This document shows, one piece after another, positions 1 to 7,344 of a stretch of DNA of 64,000 nt. Made by a program: the position numbers and the translations under genes. The number at the start of each line of letters is the position of its first letter. Position 1 is the stretch's first letter. Origin of the DNA: Hyphomicrobiaceae bacterium (GTDB lineage: Bacteria; Pseudomonadota; Alphaproteobacteria; Rhizobiales; Xanthobacteraceae); the NCBI GenBank assembly GCA_021324465.1, contig JAJPJB010000040.1, positions 1-64,000 on the forward strand. Direction: 5' to 3'. The notes under the pieces are model-generated. The model worked only from the letters and a program-made list of their open reading frames with translations. It made no database searches and was not told the origin of the DNA.

Positions 1-72
1 ATCGCCAGCGCCGAGGCTTGGATCCTCATCGCCCACATCCGCTTGATCTGCCAACGCCTCGCCAGAGCCTGA
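1..72 (+). CDS. IS5-family transposase, C-terminal fragment
   Basis: Frame 1 reads IASAEAWILIAHIRLICQRL and stops at TGA 70-72. The IASA-(E/T)-A-W-x-L-I-A-H-I-R-L string is the usual C-terminus of IS5-family (IS427-like) DDE transposases, just after the second half of the catalytic domain. Only 23 residues lie inside the window, so it is not possible to say whether the full transposase is intact or the element active. The call rests on this short but characteristic tail and on the inverted-repeat-like sequence that follows it. Confidence 0.6.
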   Translation: MASAEAWILIAHIRLICQRLARA

Positions 73-102
73 AAATACGCATATCATTTTTGAGTCAGAC
101 TC
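1..102 (+). mobile_element. Right end of an IS5-family insertion sequence (cut by window edge)
   Basis: The first 72 bases encode the C-terminal tail of a DDE transposase, and 15 bases further on lies TTTTGAGTCAGACTC (88-102), which read outward-in as GAGTCTGACTC resembles IS5-type terminal inverted repeats. The TGA just outside (103-105) would fit the short TNA target duplication used by part of the family. The left end is outside the window, so neither the partner repeat nor the duplication can be checked. Confidence 0.6.
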
Positions 103-123
103 TGAGGTGCGAGCGAAGCGAGC
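103..123 (+). repeat. 21-bp dispersed repeat, copy 1
   Basis: TGAGGTGCGAGCGAAGCGAG plus C is identical, in opposite orientation, to 19683-19703. Both copies sit in intergenic sequence with a GATGACGGA or GGTGACGGA string nearby, typical of the small dispersed repeats of Bradyrhizobium-like genomes. Here it directly abuts the putative IS end, so the element may have inserted into a repeat. Confidence 0.7.
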
Positions 124-150
124 CGCGAAGGGCGCTCGTGGATGACGGAA

Positions 151-1287
151 TTAGGAGCGTATCTTCTCCCTTAAGCCCATGCGCTCCAGCCGCCCGATCA
201 CTTCGTCGGCGAAATAGGGCAGCTCGTCGGCGTAGTTCACCAGCGAAAGGCCGATGCCGGTGAGGCCGGCCTTTGCCAGATCGGCGATCTGGGCTGCGAC
301 AAAATCGGGATCGCCGACGATCGGCAAGCCGCCCATGCCCTGCGCATAATGGCGGCGCTGGGTGAGGAATTCTTCCATCGGCACGGTCTGCGGCGAGATG
401 TTTTTCATCGCCAAAATGCTGTCGACCGCCGACCAGTCGGCATGCTCGACGATGCAGTGGTGGAAATAGTCTTCCGCCGCCTTCCTGGTCGGTCGGCAGC
501 TGACGACGCCGACCGTATAGCAGCCGATCTCGCGACCTTGCGCGCGCGCTGCGTTTTGCGCGTTCTTGACCTTCTGCGCGGTGTCCGCAAGCGAGGTGCG
601 CGAGGCTTGCAGAAAAAACGCATCGCAATTCCTCACCGCGAAAGCCTGGCCGACGGCGGACGCCCCGGCATTCATGATCAGCGGCCGCGTGCCGCCATAA
701 GGCTTCGGCTTGCCGCGGACGCCTTTCATGTTGAGATATTTGCCCCGGAAGTCGAAATCCTCCCGGTCGGACTAGATCATCTTGATCACGTCGATCCATT
801 CCTGCGCATAGTCGTAGCGCGCGTCGTGCTCGCGCTGCGCGACGCCGAACATGTCGAACTCGCCTTCGTTCCAGCCGACCACGATATTGAGGCCGAAGCG
901 GCCCTCGCCGACATGGTCGGCGGTGACCATCTGCTTGGCGGCGACGATCGGGTTGAAGATCGGCGCATGCACGGTGCCGAACACGGTGATGCGCTTGGTG
1001 AGCGCAAGGAGCGCAGTGGCCCAGGTGATCGTCTCAAGCGTCTCGCCCTGATAATCGGTGTCGCCGCCATAGCCCTTCCAGCGGCCGATCGGCAGCATGA
1101 AATCGATGCCGATCTCATCCGCCAGCTGAGCGAGCCTTTTGTTGTCGGCCCAAGTGCCCGACCAACGCTCGCGCACCAGTGTCACCGCGCGACCCGACGA
1201 GCAATTGGCGCCGAACAGGCCGATCTGGATCTTATTGTTGTTGTACATCGCGCGGCGCGCGGCAAGCGACGGGGCGGGAGCATGCAT
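151..1287 (-). pseudogene. LLM-class flavin-dependent monooxygenase, interrupted by one in-frame TAG
   Basis: Translated through codon 172 this is a complete 378-residue luciferase-like (LLM) FMN-dependent oxidoreductase of the RutA/SfnG/SsuD type, which uses reduced flavin to oxidise small organic substrates. The N-terminal half (1287-775) carries NNNKIQIGLFGANCSSG and GRFGLNIVVGWNEGEF; the C-terminal half (771-154) carries YGGTRPLIMNAGAS and GLTGIGLSLVNYADELPYF. Both halves are in the same frame and join as DVIKMI-stop-SDREDFDFRG, where the family has Trp, so TGG has become TAG (772-774). No other damage is seen, which implies a recent mutation, read-through or a base-call error. The start ATG at 1287 follows AAGG; an upstream ATG at 1317 is possible. 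An IS remnant lies 48 bp beyond its 3' end. Confidence 0.8.
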
Positions 1288-1599
1288 GGCGGATACCTTC
1301 GAATGACGCTGAGGCACGCAAAGTCTAGACCGTCAACGTGGCGGGCGGATAGCCCGGGTAGGGATGCGGCTTGCCCGTTCCCAAATGGCTGTGTTCTGCA
1401 GCCGTCCTTTCATCGACAGTCCCATGACAGCGGCGAGGAATTGAACTCAACGAACCGCCGCCCCTTGCTCGCAACCGGCATTGTTCGAACGCCTACAGGA
1501 CCATCCCGCCGGCTGGCGATCATTGCTATTGACGCGGTATATGTTGACTTGTCCACCGCAATGCCCGCGAATGAACCTCAACCATCCGGGAGGCGCACA

Positions 1600-2838
1600 A
1601 TGAGCAAAGCCTGGTTCGCCGTCGCAACGATGTTCGCCGCCATCATTCTTCCGGCCCACGCCGCCGAATCCGTGAAGATCGGCGTCATCTTCCCGCTCAC
1701 CGGAAATTCGGCGAGCGCCGGCCAGTCGGCGAAGGAGGCGGTCGAACTCGGCGCCGAGATCATCAACACGGCGCATCCGGAGCTCAAGGCCATGCCGCTT
1801 GCGGCAACCGCCGGCCTGCCCAAGCTCGGCGGCGCCAAGATCGTGCTCGACGAGGCCGATCATCAGGGCAATCCGCAAGTCGCCCAGCAGCAGACGCTGC
1901 GGCTGATCTCGGAAGATCATGTCGCCGCCATGCTCGGCTCATACCAGTCCTCGGTGTCGCTGGTTGCCACCGCCGTCGCGGAGCGGCAGGCGGTACCGTT
2001 TCTGGTCGCCGATTCGGTTGCTGCCAATATCACCGGCCGCGGCTTCAAATTCACCTTCCGCACCACGCCGATCGCGCCGGATTTCGGCAAGGCCTATACG
2101 CAATTTCTCAACGACGTGAAGAAATCCGGCCGCAAGCTCGATTCGATCGCGATCGTCAACGAGAACACCGACTACGGCACTTCGGTTGCCGCGAGCCTGT
2201 TGGAAGCGGCCAAGAACGCCAATATCAACGTGTCGGCGCATATCAGCTACAACGCCAATAGTCCCGACGTTTCGGCGCAGGTGCTCCAGCTCAAATCGGC
2301 CAATCCGGATGCGGTAATCTTTGTCAGCTATACCGCCGACAGCATCCTCTATTTCAGGACGATGAAGAATCTCGACTACTTGCCGCCGATCATCATTGGC
2401 GATGATTCCGGCTTCTCGGATCCGAGCTTCATTCCCGCCGTCGGCGATCTGGCGCAGGGCGCGATCAACCGCAGCGCCTTCGATATCGGCAAGCCCGGCA
2501 GCAACAGCTACATCGTCAATCAGATGTTTCGCGCCAAATATAACCGCGATCTCGACGATACCAGCGCGCGGTGGATGCAGGGCCTGTTCGTGCTTGCAGA
2601 CGCGATCAATCGCGCCGGCTCGACGGACGCTGAACAGATCCGCGAGGCGCTCAACGCCACCGACCTCAAAGCCGATCAGCTGATGATCGGCTATAACGGC
2701 GTGAAGTTCGACGGCACCGGGCAGAACACGCTGGCCTCGACCTTCCTGATCCAGCTGCAGGGCAAGCAATATGTCTCGGTCTGGCCGGAAGACCGCGCCA
2801 CCGGCAAGCTCGAATTACCGATGAAGGGCTGGCGGTAA
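1600..2838 (+). CDS. ABC transporter substrate-binding protein, branched-chain amino acid type
   Basis: This is a 412-residue periplasmic binding protein (type 1 fold, LivJ/urea/amide family) that would deliver a small polar ligand to an ABC importer. A signal peptide ends at PAHA before AESVKIGVIFPLTG, the usual first strand of the family. Further family features are SEDHVAAMLGSYQS, a central NENTDYGTS hinge segment and a C-terminal NDVKFDG-like YNGVKFDGTGQN. The ATG at 1600 is preceded by GGGAGG eight bases upstream; the long upstream extension of this frame has no family match. No permease or ATPase genes are adjacent, so it is an orphan binding protein. The ligand cannot be told from sequence. 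Confidence 0.85.
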   Translation: MSKAWFAVATMFAAIILPAHAAESVKIGVIFPLTGNSASAGQSAKEAVELGAEIINTAHPELKAMPLAATAGLPKLGGAKIVLDEADHQGNPQVAQQQTLRLISEDHVAAMLGSYQSSVSLVATAVAERQAVPFLVADSVAANITGRGFKFTFRTTPIAPDFGKAYTQFLNDVKKSGRKLDSIAIVNENTDYGTSVAASLLEAAKNANINVSAHISYNANSPDVSAQVLQLKSANPDAVIFVSYTADSILYFRTMKNLDYLPPIIIGDDSGFSDPSFIPAVGDLAQGAINRSAFDIGKPGSNSYIVNQMFRAKYNRDLDDTSARWMQGLFVLADAINRAGSTDAEQIREALNATDLKADQLMIGYNGVKFDGTGQNTLASTFLIQLQGKQYVSVWPEDRATGKLELPMKGWR

Positions 2839-2957
2839 GCGTCGTAGCGGCCGTTCAACCCGGCGAAATCGGGCATCGACAACCTGGATTCCCGCGTCGC
2901 TTGCGCAAGAACGGGCGGACGCTGCCGCAACCTTCGCGCATCGTCCCAAATCTTAGA

Positions 2958-3190
2958 CCGCCGGTACAGCACAACAAGCGCAACAAGGCTCAGGAGCGCC
3001 GTTGCGATCATGTAATAGCTCGGCGCGAGCTTTGAGCCGGTGAGATCGATCAGCGACTGCGCGAAGAACGGCGCGAAGCCGCCGAAGATCGGCACGCCGA
3101 TATTGTAAGAGAGCGACATTCCGGTCACCCGCGTCGAGACCGGAAAGATCTTCGCCATCAAAGATGGCAGCGCGCCGGAGAACAGCGGGC
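2958..3190 (-). pseudogene. C-terminal remnant of an MHS-family MFS transporter
   Basis: Codons between 3191 and 2958 read GALPSLMAKIFPVSTRVTGM, SLSYNIGVPIFGGFAPFF and TGSKLAPSYYMIATALLSL. This is the region covering the last two transmembrane helices of metabolite:H+ symporters (ProP/ShiA/KgtP-like MHS family). The remaining ten helices are absent: upstream on this strand the frame runs into Pro/Val-rich low-complexity sequence that is the complement of a Gly-rich gene tail. It is therefore a truncated relic and cannot make a transporter. No start codon or ribosome site belongs to it. Confidence 0.75.
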
Positions 3191-3309
3191 CCGGGCTTGG
3201 GACAGCCGGGACGCCCTGATTGAACGGTAACGGCACGGCCCCTGGTTCGACCGGGACCGGGACAACCGGCATGAACGGAACCGGAATGGGCAATACCAAT
3301 ACCCGATAG
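3181..3309 (+). pseudogene. Remnant of a Gly/Thr-rich protein 3' end
   Basis: On the plus strand the frame ending at TAG 3307-3309 reads LNGNGTAPGSTGTGTTG then MNGTGMGNTNTR, with a TGA at 3217-3219 interrupting an upstream GPGLGTAGTP stretch. Gly/Thr/Asn-rich tails of this kind end many small secreted proteins in Bradyrhizobium-like genomes. There is no start or N-terminus, so it appears to be a leftover joined tail-to-tail with the MFS remnant. The DNA is a degenerate run of GG(N)AC(C/N)GG units, so low-complexity sequence without a coding history is the alternative. Confidence 0.4.
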
Positions 3310-3370
3310 GCCTTAGCTCTCCGGCGCAATGTCAGGCTCAATGGAGCGTCAATTCGCTGGAGAGCTTCTC

Positions 3371-4339
3371 ATGCGCCGCATCGGCCGGGCCGCTTTTGTG
3401 CTCATCGCTGGACTCATCGCCACACCGACACTCGCACAAGACAATTATCCCAATCGGCCAATCCATATCGTCGTGCCGTTTCCGACCGGCGGGCCGTCCG
3501 ACGTGATGGCGCGACTGATTGGCGACAAGATGAGCGCCGATTTCGGCCAGGGCGTCGTGATCGACAACCGCCCGGGCGCCAACACGGTCATCGGCGCCGA
3601 GCTGGTCGCCAAAAGCGCGCCTGACGGCTACACGCTGTTGATGGCGATCGATTCCACTCTGGTGATGAACCAATATCTCTACAGCAAGCTGCCCTATGAT
3701 CCAGCCAAAGATTTTGCGCCGATCACCCTCGTTGCGAAGACCATCGGCCTGCTCGTTGTCAATGCCGCGAGCGACATCAAAACGGCGAAAGACCTGATCG
3801 CCATGGCCAAAGCCGCGCCCGGAAAGATCAATTGCGGCGCCGGCACGATTACGACCAAGCTCACCTGTGTTCTGTTCAACGACAAAGCCGGGATCGATAC
3901 CGTGCTGTTGCCCTATAATGGCAGCGCCGAAGTCGCCCATGCGATCCTCACGCGCAGCGTCGATTTCGTCTTCGATGGACCGTCGGCCGTACTGCCGCTG
4001 ATCAAGTCCGGCGATCTGCGTGCGCTCGCGAAACTTGACGCCCGCCCCTTTCCGGCGATTCCTGATCTGCCGACGCTGCCGCAAGCCGCCGGCGTCGATC
4101 TCGGTGACGTGACGGTGTGGCTCGGTCTCGTCGCCCCGCGTAACACGCCGGCGCCGATCATCGACAAGCTTTCGCGGGAGGTCGCAAAAATCCTCAGCGA
4201 TCCGGATGTGAAGGCGCGCGCCGATGCGGTCGGCCTCGGCCCCGCCACCAGCACGCCAGCCGAGCTCGCGTCATTCATCCAGCAGCAAGCCGCGCGCTGG
4301 CCCGACGTGGTCAAGAAGAGCGGCCTGCATTTCGACTAA
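3371..4339 (+). CDS. Bug-family (tripartite tricarboxylate transporter) substrate-binding protein
   Basis: The 322-residue protein has a signal peptide ending near TLAQ and then DNYPNRPIHIVVPFPTGGPS, the hallmark start of the mature TctC/Bug fold. It also has VIDNRPGAN, SAPDGYTLL, LPYDPAKDFAPIT and a C-terminal WPDVVKKSGLHFD. Such proteins bind carboxylates (citrate, aromatic acids, others) in the periplasm for TctAB-type carriers or for signalling. The ATG at 3371 follows GGAGAGC and gives a normal signal peptide; an in-frame upstream ATG at 3329 would add a non-signal extension. No tctA or tctB lies near, as is usual for this expanded family. The ligand is unknown. Confidence 0.9.
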   Translation: MRRIGRAAFVLIAGLIATPTLAQDNYPNRPIHIVVPFPTGGPSDVMARLIGDKMSADFGQGVVIDNRPGANTVIGAELVAKSAPDGYTLLMAIDSTLVMNQYLYSKLPYDPAKDFAPITLVAKTIGLLVVNAASDIKTAKDLIAMAKAAPGKINCGAGTITTKLTCVLFNDKAGIDTVLLPYNGSAEVAHAILTRSVDFVFDGPSAVLPLIKSGDLRALAKLDARPFPAIPDLPTLPQAAGVDLGDVTVWLGLVAPRNTPAPIIDKLSREVAKILSDPDVKARADAVGLGPATSTPAELASFIQQQAARWPDVVKKSGLHFD

Positions 4340-4386
4340 CGCAGAATCCAACACGCGCCTGATTCGACAGCCGCGTTGAGAAGCGG

Positions 4387-4803
4387 TTACCGTTCGCCCG
4401 GCGCGGTAAAAAACTTTTCGCCATAGGCGAAGCGATTGGGCCTGAGAAAAAAGCCGAGCAGCACGGCGCCGTTGGGCGCAACCGCCTCGTGCTGATTGCC
4501 GGCGGGGCGCCAGACGAATTGACCGGGTCCGCATTTGCCTTCGTGGTCCTCCAGCGAGCCCTCGATGACATAGGTCTGTTCGAGCGCGGTGTGCTCGTGC
4601 AGCGGCACGACGGCACCCGGATCGAGCTTGAACAAAGCCGTCGTGATCCCGCTATCGTCCGTATAGAGGACCTTGATCTTTATGCCGGGAAACTTCGTTG
4701 CCTCCCAGGGCATGTTGGGCACGTCAAGATAATGCGCCGCGCGTTCCGGCGGGTTTTCCGGCTTGATGTCGGAATGCACGAGCTTGCGTTCCTGCATGGA
4801 CAT
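4387..4803 (-). CDS. Cupin-domain protein (ChrR-like, single domain)
   Basis: This 138-residue single-domain cupin has a metal-binding first motif in PGAVVPLHEHTALEQTYVIE (two His and a Glu) and a second motif in GPGQFVWRPAGNQHEA. Such proteins are small beta-barrel dioxygenases, isomerases or sensors of the ChrR/anti-sigma type; the exact reaction cannot be read here. The start at 4803 is chosen because GAGGAG lies six bases upstream; an in-frame ATG at 4797 has poorer spacing. It lies 148 bp downstream of a small same-strand reading frame and converges with the Bug protein gene. Confidence 0.8.
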   Translation of the reverse strand: MSMQERKLVHSDIKPENPPERAAHYLDVPNMPWEATKFPGIKIKVLYTDDSGITTALFKLDPGAVVPLHEHTALEQTYVIEGSLEDHEGKCGPGQFVWRPAGNQHEAVAPNGAVLLGFFLRPNRFAYGEKFFTAPGER

Positions 4804-4951
4804 GACGGACTCCTCGGCCATCTGCCTTGGCCTTCCCGGCCCCGGTATCAGAGAATACTGCCCGCAGCGCGTGACCGAAAGTGAAAACCAAGAGGCCGCA
4901 GCCGCTCGGCGCGCCCCAGCTGAAAAATCAGCTTTGCCACAGACGCGCCGA

Positions 4952-5119
4952 TCACAAGTACCGTTCGATCGGATCGTCGCCGACGGTCGCGTAAACCAGG
5001 GCTTCGTCTTGCAGCCGCGTGACCAGCTGATTGTTTTCCACCGGATCGACGGTGATGCAGTTGTTGCTCCTGCCCAGCGGAGGCCGGGCATTAATTGCAC
5101 CGTCGCAGGTCATCAGCAT
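4952..5119 (-). CDS. Small hypothetical protein, 55 residues
   Basis: A short frame starting at ATG 5119, four bases after the stop of the secreted protein gene upstream, encodes 55 residues containing CITVDPVENNQ and ALVYATVGDDPIERYL. Composition (acidic, hydrophobic, few Arg) looks like real protein rather than antisense noise, and its position suggests translational coupling to 5124-5528. No ribosome site of its own is obvious; a second ATG lies at 5113. It could be a genuine small partner or a fragment of a longer ancestral gene. I do not recognise a family. Confidence 0.4.
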   Translation of the reverse strand: MLMTCDGAINARPPLGRSNNCITVDPVENNQLVTRLQDEALVYATVGDDPIERYL

Positions 5120-5123
5120 TGGG

Positions 5124-5528
5124 TCAGCTTACGCGTTTTCTCAGACGCAGCAGAACGTAATCGTATTTGACGCGCTCACTGTTCTCACCGAGCGCCTGGA
5201 TCTTGAATTCGCCGTCGGTTTGGAAAACCCGCACGCCGGTGCCGTGCATGACGGTGCTTTGCGGCGCACCGCCATCGAGCGGCTTCCAATAGACCCTGGC
5301 GTCGGTATCGGAATCCCAGATGGTCAGGAATACCGCGTGCTGCTCGTCGTCATCAACCAGTGTCTTAGGCGGCGAGCCGCCGCGAACGGTTCCCGCGCCC
5401 ATGGATTCGAACGCGCCGATGCGGCTGAAATCGATTTCCTGCGCCTGCGCCCCGGGAATTGCAGCGAGGACGGTCGCCCCCAGCATAACTGCGCGCAATG
5501 TTTGTCCTAACGGGCTTCCAAAGCTCAT
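5124..5528 (-). CDS. Small secreted protein of unknown function
   Basis: The 134-residue product begins with a classical signal peptide (hydrophobic AVMLGATVLAAIPG, cleavage after AQA) and continues as a soluble, beta-rich domain of about 105 residues with TIWDSDTDARVYWKPLDGG and VFQTDGEFKIQALG. It has no cysteines in the mature part. I recognise no family. It is followed after four bases by a 55-codon reading frame on the same strand, so the two may form a small operon. Confidence 0.65.
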   Translation of the reverse strand: MSFGSPLGQTLRAVMLGATVLAAIPGAQAQEIDFSRIGAFESMGAGTVRGGSPPKTLVDDDEQHAVFLTIWDSDTDARVYWKPLDGGAPQSTVMHGTGVRVFQTDGEFKIQALGENSERVKYDYVLLRLRKRVS

Positions 5529-5782
5529 TCTTTCCTCATACGGGAGTGTCGCCTCCGCGACCTAAACGAGCGGAGCCCCGCCGGGTTCCCGCCGCTGCCG
5601 CGGCCCATCGCAACATCCGGTGCCGGTGCCTGTGCCGCGTGTCGCAGCGAAGGATGCGCTTTGACTAATGGCCGACGCGGCACAGAGCATGATCGGCGTC
5701 TCGCGATCGAGCGCGCCATGGCAGGGCTGCAGATTATCCCCTATACGTGCTGCCTGATCGCAAACGCGGCAACGGAGTGACG

Positions 5783-6901
5783 ATGAGCGGTACGGATATT
5801 CTTTCCCCGTTCGCCCTGGGTCCCCTCACCTTGCCCAATCGCGTGGTGATGGCGCCGATGACGCGCAATCGTGCCGGGCCGGGCAATGTGCCGACGGCGA
5901 TGAATGCGACGTATTATGCGCAACGCGCCGGCGCCGGCCTGATCGTGAGCGAAGCGACGCAAGTCTCGCCGCAAGGGCTCGGCTATCCGGGCACGCCGGG
6001 CATTCACAGCGCCGAACAGGTCGAAGGCTGGAAACTCGTGACCGAGGCGGTGCATCGGGCCGGCGGGAGGATGTTTTTGCAGCTCTGGCATGTCGGGCGG
6101 ATCTCGCATCCGGTGCTGCAGCCCGGCGGCGCGCTCCCGGTCGCGCCGTCGGCGATCGCGCCGAAGGGACAGGCGTGGACGCTCGAGGGCATGAAGGACT
6201 ATGTGACGCCGCGCGCGCTCGAGGCGGCGGAGATCGCAAGCGTGGTCGAGGACTACCGGCGCGGTGCACACCATGCGCGCGCGGCCGGCTTCGACGGCGT
6301 CGAGGTGCACGGCGCCAACGGCTATCTGATCGATCAGTTCTTGCGCGATGGCAGCAACAAGCGCACCGATCGTTACGGCGGCTCGCCGCTCAATCGCGCG
6401 CGCTTTCTGTTCGAGGTCATGGAGGCCGTTGTCGCCGAATGGGGCGCGGCGCGCGTCGGCGTGCGGCTGTCGCCGACCAATCCGTTCAACGACATGCGCG
6501 ATAGCAATCCGGCAGCGACATTCGCGACAGCGGTCAACGAGCTCAACCGGCTCGAGCTCGCTTATCTGCACATCGTCGAGCCGGCGCCCGGCGACCCTGT
6601 TCCGGCGGGCGAGGTGCCGGACATCCGCTTCTTCCGAAAGATCTGGGGTGGCGCGCTGATCGCCAACAAGGGCTATGACCTTGCGCGCGCCAATGCGGTG
6701 ATCCGCGAGGGTGCCGCCGACCTCGTCTCGTTTGCCGCTCTGTTCCTTGCCAATCCGGATCTGCCCGAACGTTTCCGCCGCGGCGGCCCGTTCAACGTGC
6801 CCGACCGCAAGACCTTCTATGGCGGCGGGGCGGCGGGTTACACCGACTATCCCGCGCTGGCGGCAGGACAGCCGCCGTCATTCCGGGGCGCCACACGGTG
6901 A
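5783..6901 (+). CDS. Old yellow enzyme family alkene reductase (NemA-like)
   Basis: The 372-residue FMN-dependent TIM-barrel ene-reductase reduces activated C=C bonds or nitro/ester xenobiotics with NAD(P)H. It shows LGPLTLPNRVVMAPMTRNRA at the N-terminus, QLWHVGRISHP, the substrate-anion-binding pair in DGVEVHGANGYLIDQFL (His/Asn), RTDRYGGS and a C-terminal ADLVSFAALFLANPDLPERF. Length and motifs match NemA/GTN reductases. The ATG at 5783 has GGAG five bases upstream; an in-frame ATG at 5747 adds 12 residues with no family match. It stands alone between divergent or distant neighbours, and no dedicated TetR/LysR regulator is adjacent. Confidence 0.92.
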   Translation: MSGTDILSPFALGPLTLPNRVVMAPMTRNRAGPGNVPTAMNATYYAQRAGAGLIVSEATQVSPQGLGYPGTPGIHSAEQVEGWKLVTEAVHRAGGRMFLQLWHVGRISHPVLQPGGALPVAPSAIAPKGQAWTLEGMKDYVTPRALEAAEIASVVEDYRRGAHHARAAGFDGVEVHGANGYLIDQFLRDGSNKRTDRYGGSPLNRARFLFEVMEAVVAEWGAARVGVRLSPTNPFNDMRDSNPAATFATAVNELNRLELAYLHIVEPAPGDPVPAGEVPDIRFFRKIWGGALIANKGYDLARANAVIREGAADLVSFAALFLANPDLPERFRRGGPFNVPDRKTFYGGGAAGYTDYPALAAGQPPSFRGATR

Positions 6902-7000
6902 CCAGGCCGTTATCCAAAGGCCCGGCGCCGAGAGCATTGATCGCGGCTCGGCGTGCAGGAATGGCAAGCAATTTCAGTTATTTACATCAAAGCGCAATGC

Positions 7001-7016
7001 TGTGACGCCTGTCACT
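7001..7016 (+). promoter_or_regulatory. CRP/FNR-type palindrome upstream of a small gene
   Basis: TGTGA-CGCCTG-TCACT fits the CRP consensus TGTGA-N6-TCACA in nine of ten core positions and contains the perfect inverted repeat GTGAC-N4-GTCAC. It lies 66 bp upstream of the 37-codon gene at 7082, a sensible distance for an activator site. A chance match is possible, and the regulator is unknown. Confidence 0.4.
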
Positions 7017-7081
7017 TCGGCCAATGGCCGACCGGCCTAATGTTGCAGTAATGGTTAATGAAGTTGAAACAGGGACTTCAG

Positions 7082-7195
7082 ATGACCGCCGCGCTCGCCT
7101 TCCTCACCCGCAAGACCAACGAGATTTTCGAGGCTCGCATGCAGCGCGCCGCGCAGCAAATCTGCGAGCGTCAGCGCGTGTTCCGCCGGGCTTGA
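7082..7195 (+). CDS. Small basic helical protein, 37 residues
   Basis: The frame from ATG 7082 to TGA 7193-7195 encodes MTAALAFLTRKTNEIFEARM followed by an Arg/Gln-rich helix ending QRVFRRA. It is predicted to be one long amphipathic, Arg-rich helix; no family is recognised, although short proteins of this style are common in Bradyrhizobium-like genomes. AGGGA is placed six bases before the ATG, and a CRP/FNR-type palindrome lies 66 bp upstream. A strong hairpin 91 bp beyond its stop would terminate the transcript. Codon use matches the neighbours. Confidence 0.5.
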   Translation: MTAALAFLTRKTNEIFEARMQRAAQQICERQRVFRRA

Positions 7196-7286
7196 TATCG
7201 TCGCCACCGGACGTGACCCGGCGGCGCCGTGCCGAGCATCAGCCTCCTAAAATTGCAATGCAGTGCTTGAGGCAATTCAGCAGCTG

Positions 7287-7307
7287 TGCGCGGGCCAAGC
7301 CCGCGCA
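7287..7307. terminator. Strong GC hairpin between convergent genes
   Basis: TGCGCGGGC-CAA-GCCCGCGCA is a perfect 9-bp stem with a three-base loop. It lies between the 37-codon gene (plus) and the HAD gene (minus), which converge, so it could end both transcripts. There is no T-tract, and the same kind of palindrome is often a dispersed repeat in this group. Confidence 0.5.
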
Positions 7308-7344
7308 TGACAATTGTGGAAGCGTGGAGCACGCGACGTAAGCT

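Noticed and set aside
1326-1445. Minus-strand tail reading HLGTGKPHPYPGYPPATLTV before a stop
   Set aside because: It looks like a protein C-terminus, but no start, ribosome site or recognisable family exists upstream. It could be a relic but is too short to support.
349-1599. Upstream extension of the ABC binding protein frame
   Set aside because: It is antisense to the broken LLM gene, and a normal signal peptide with ribosome site begins at 1600.
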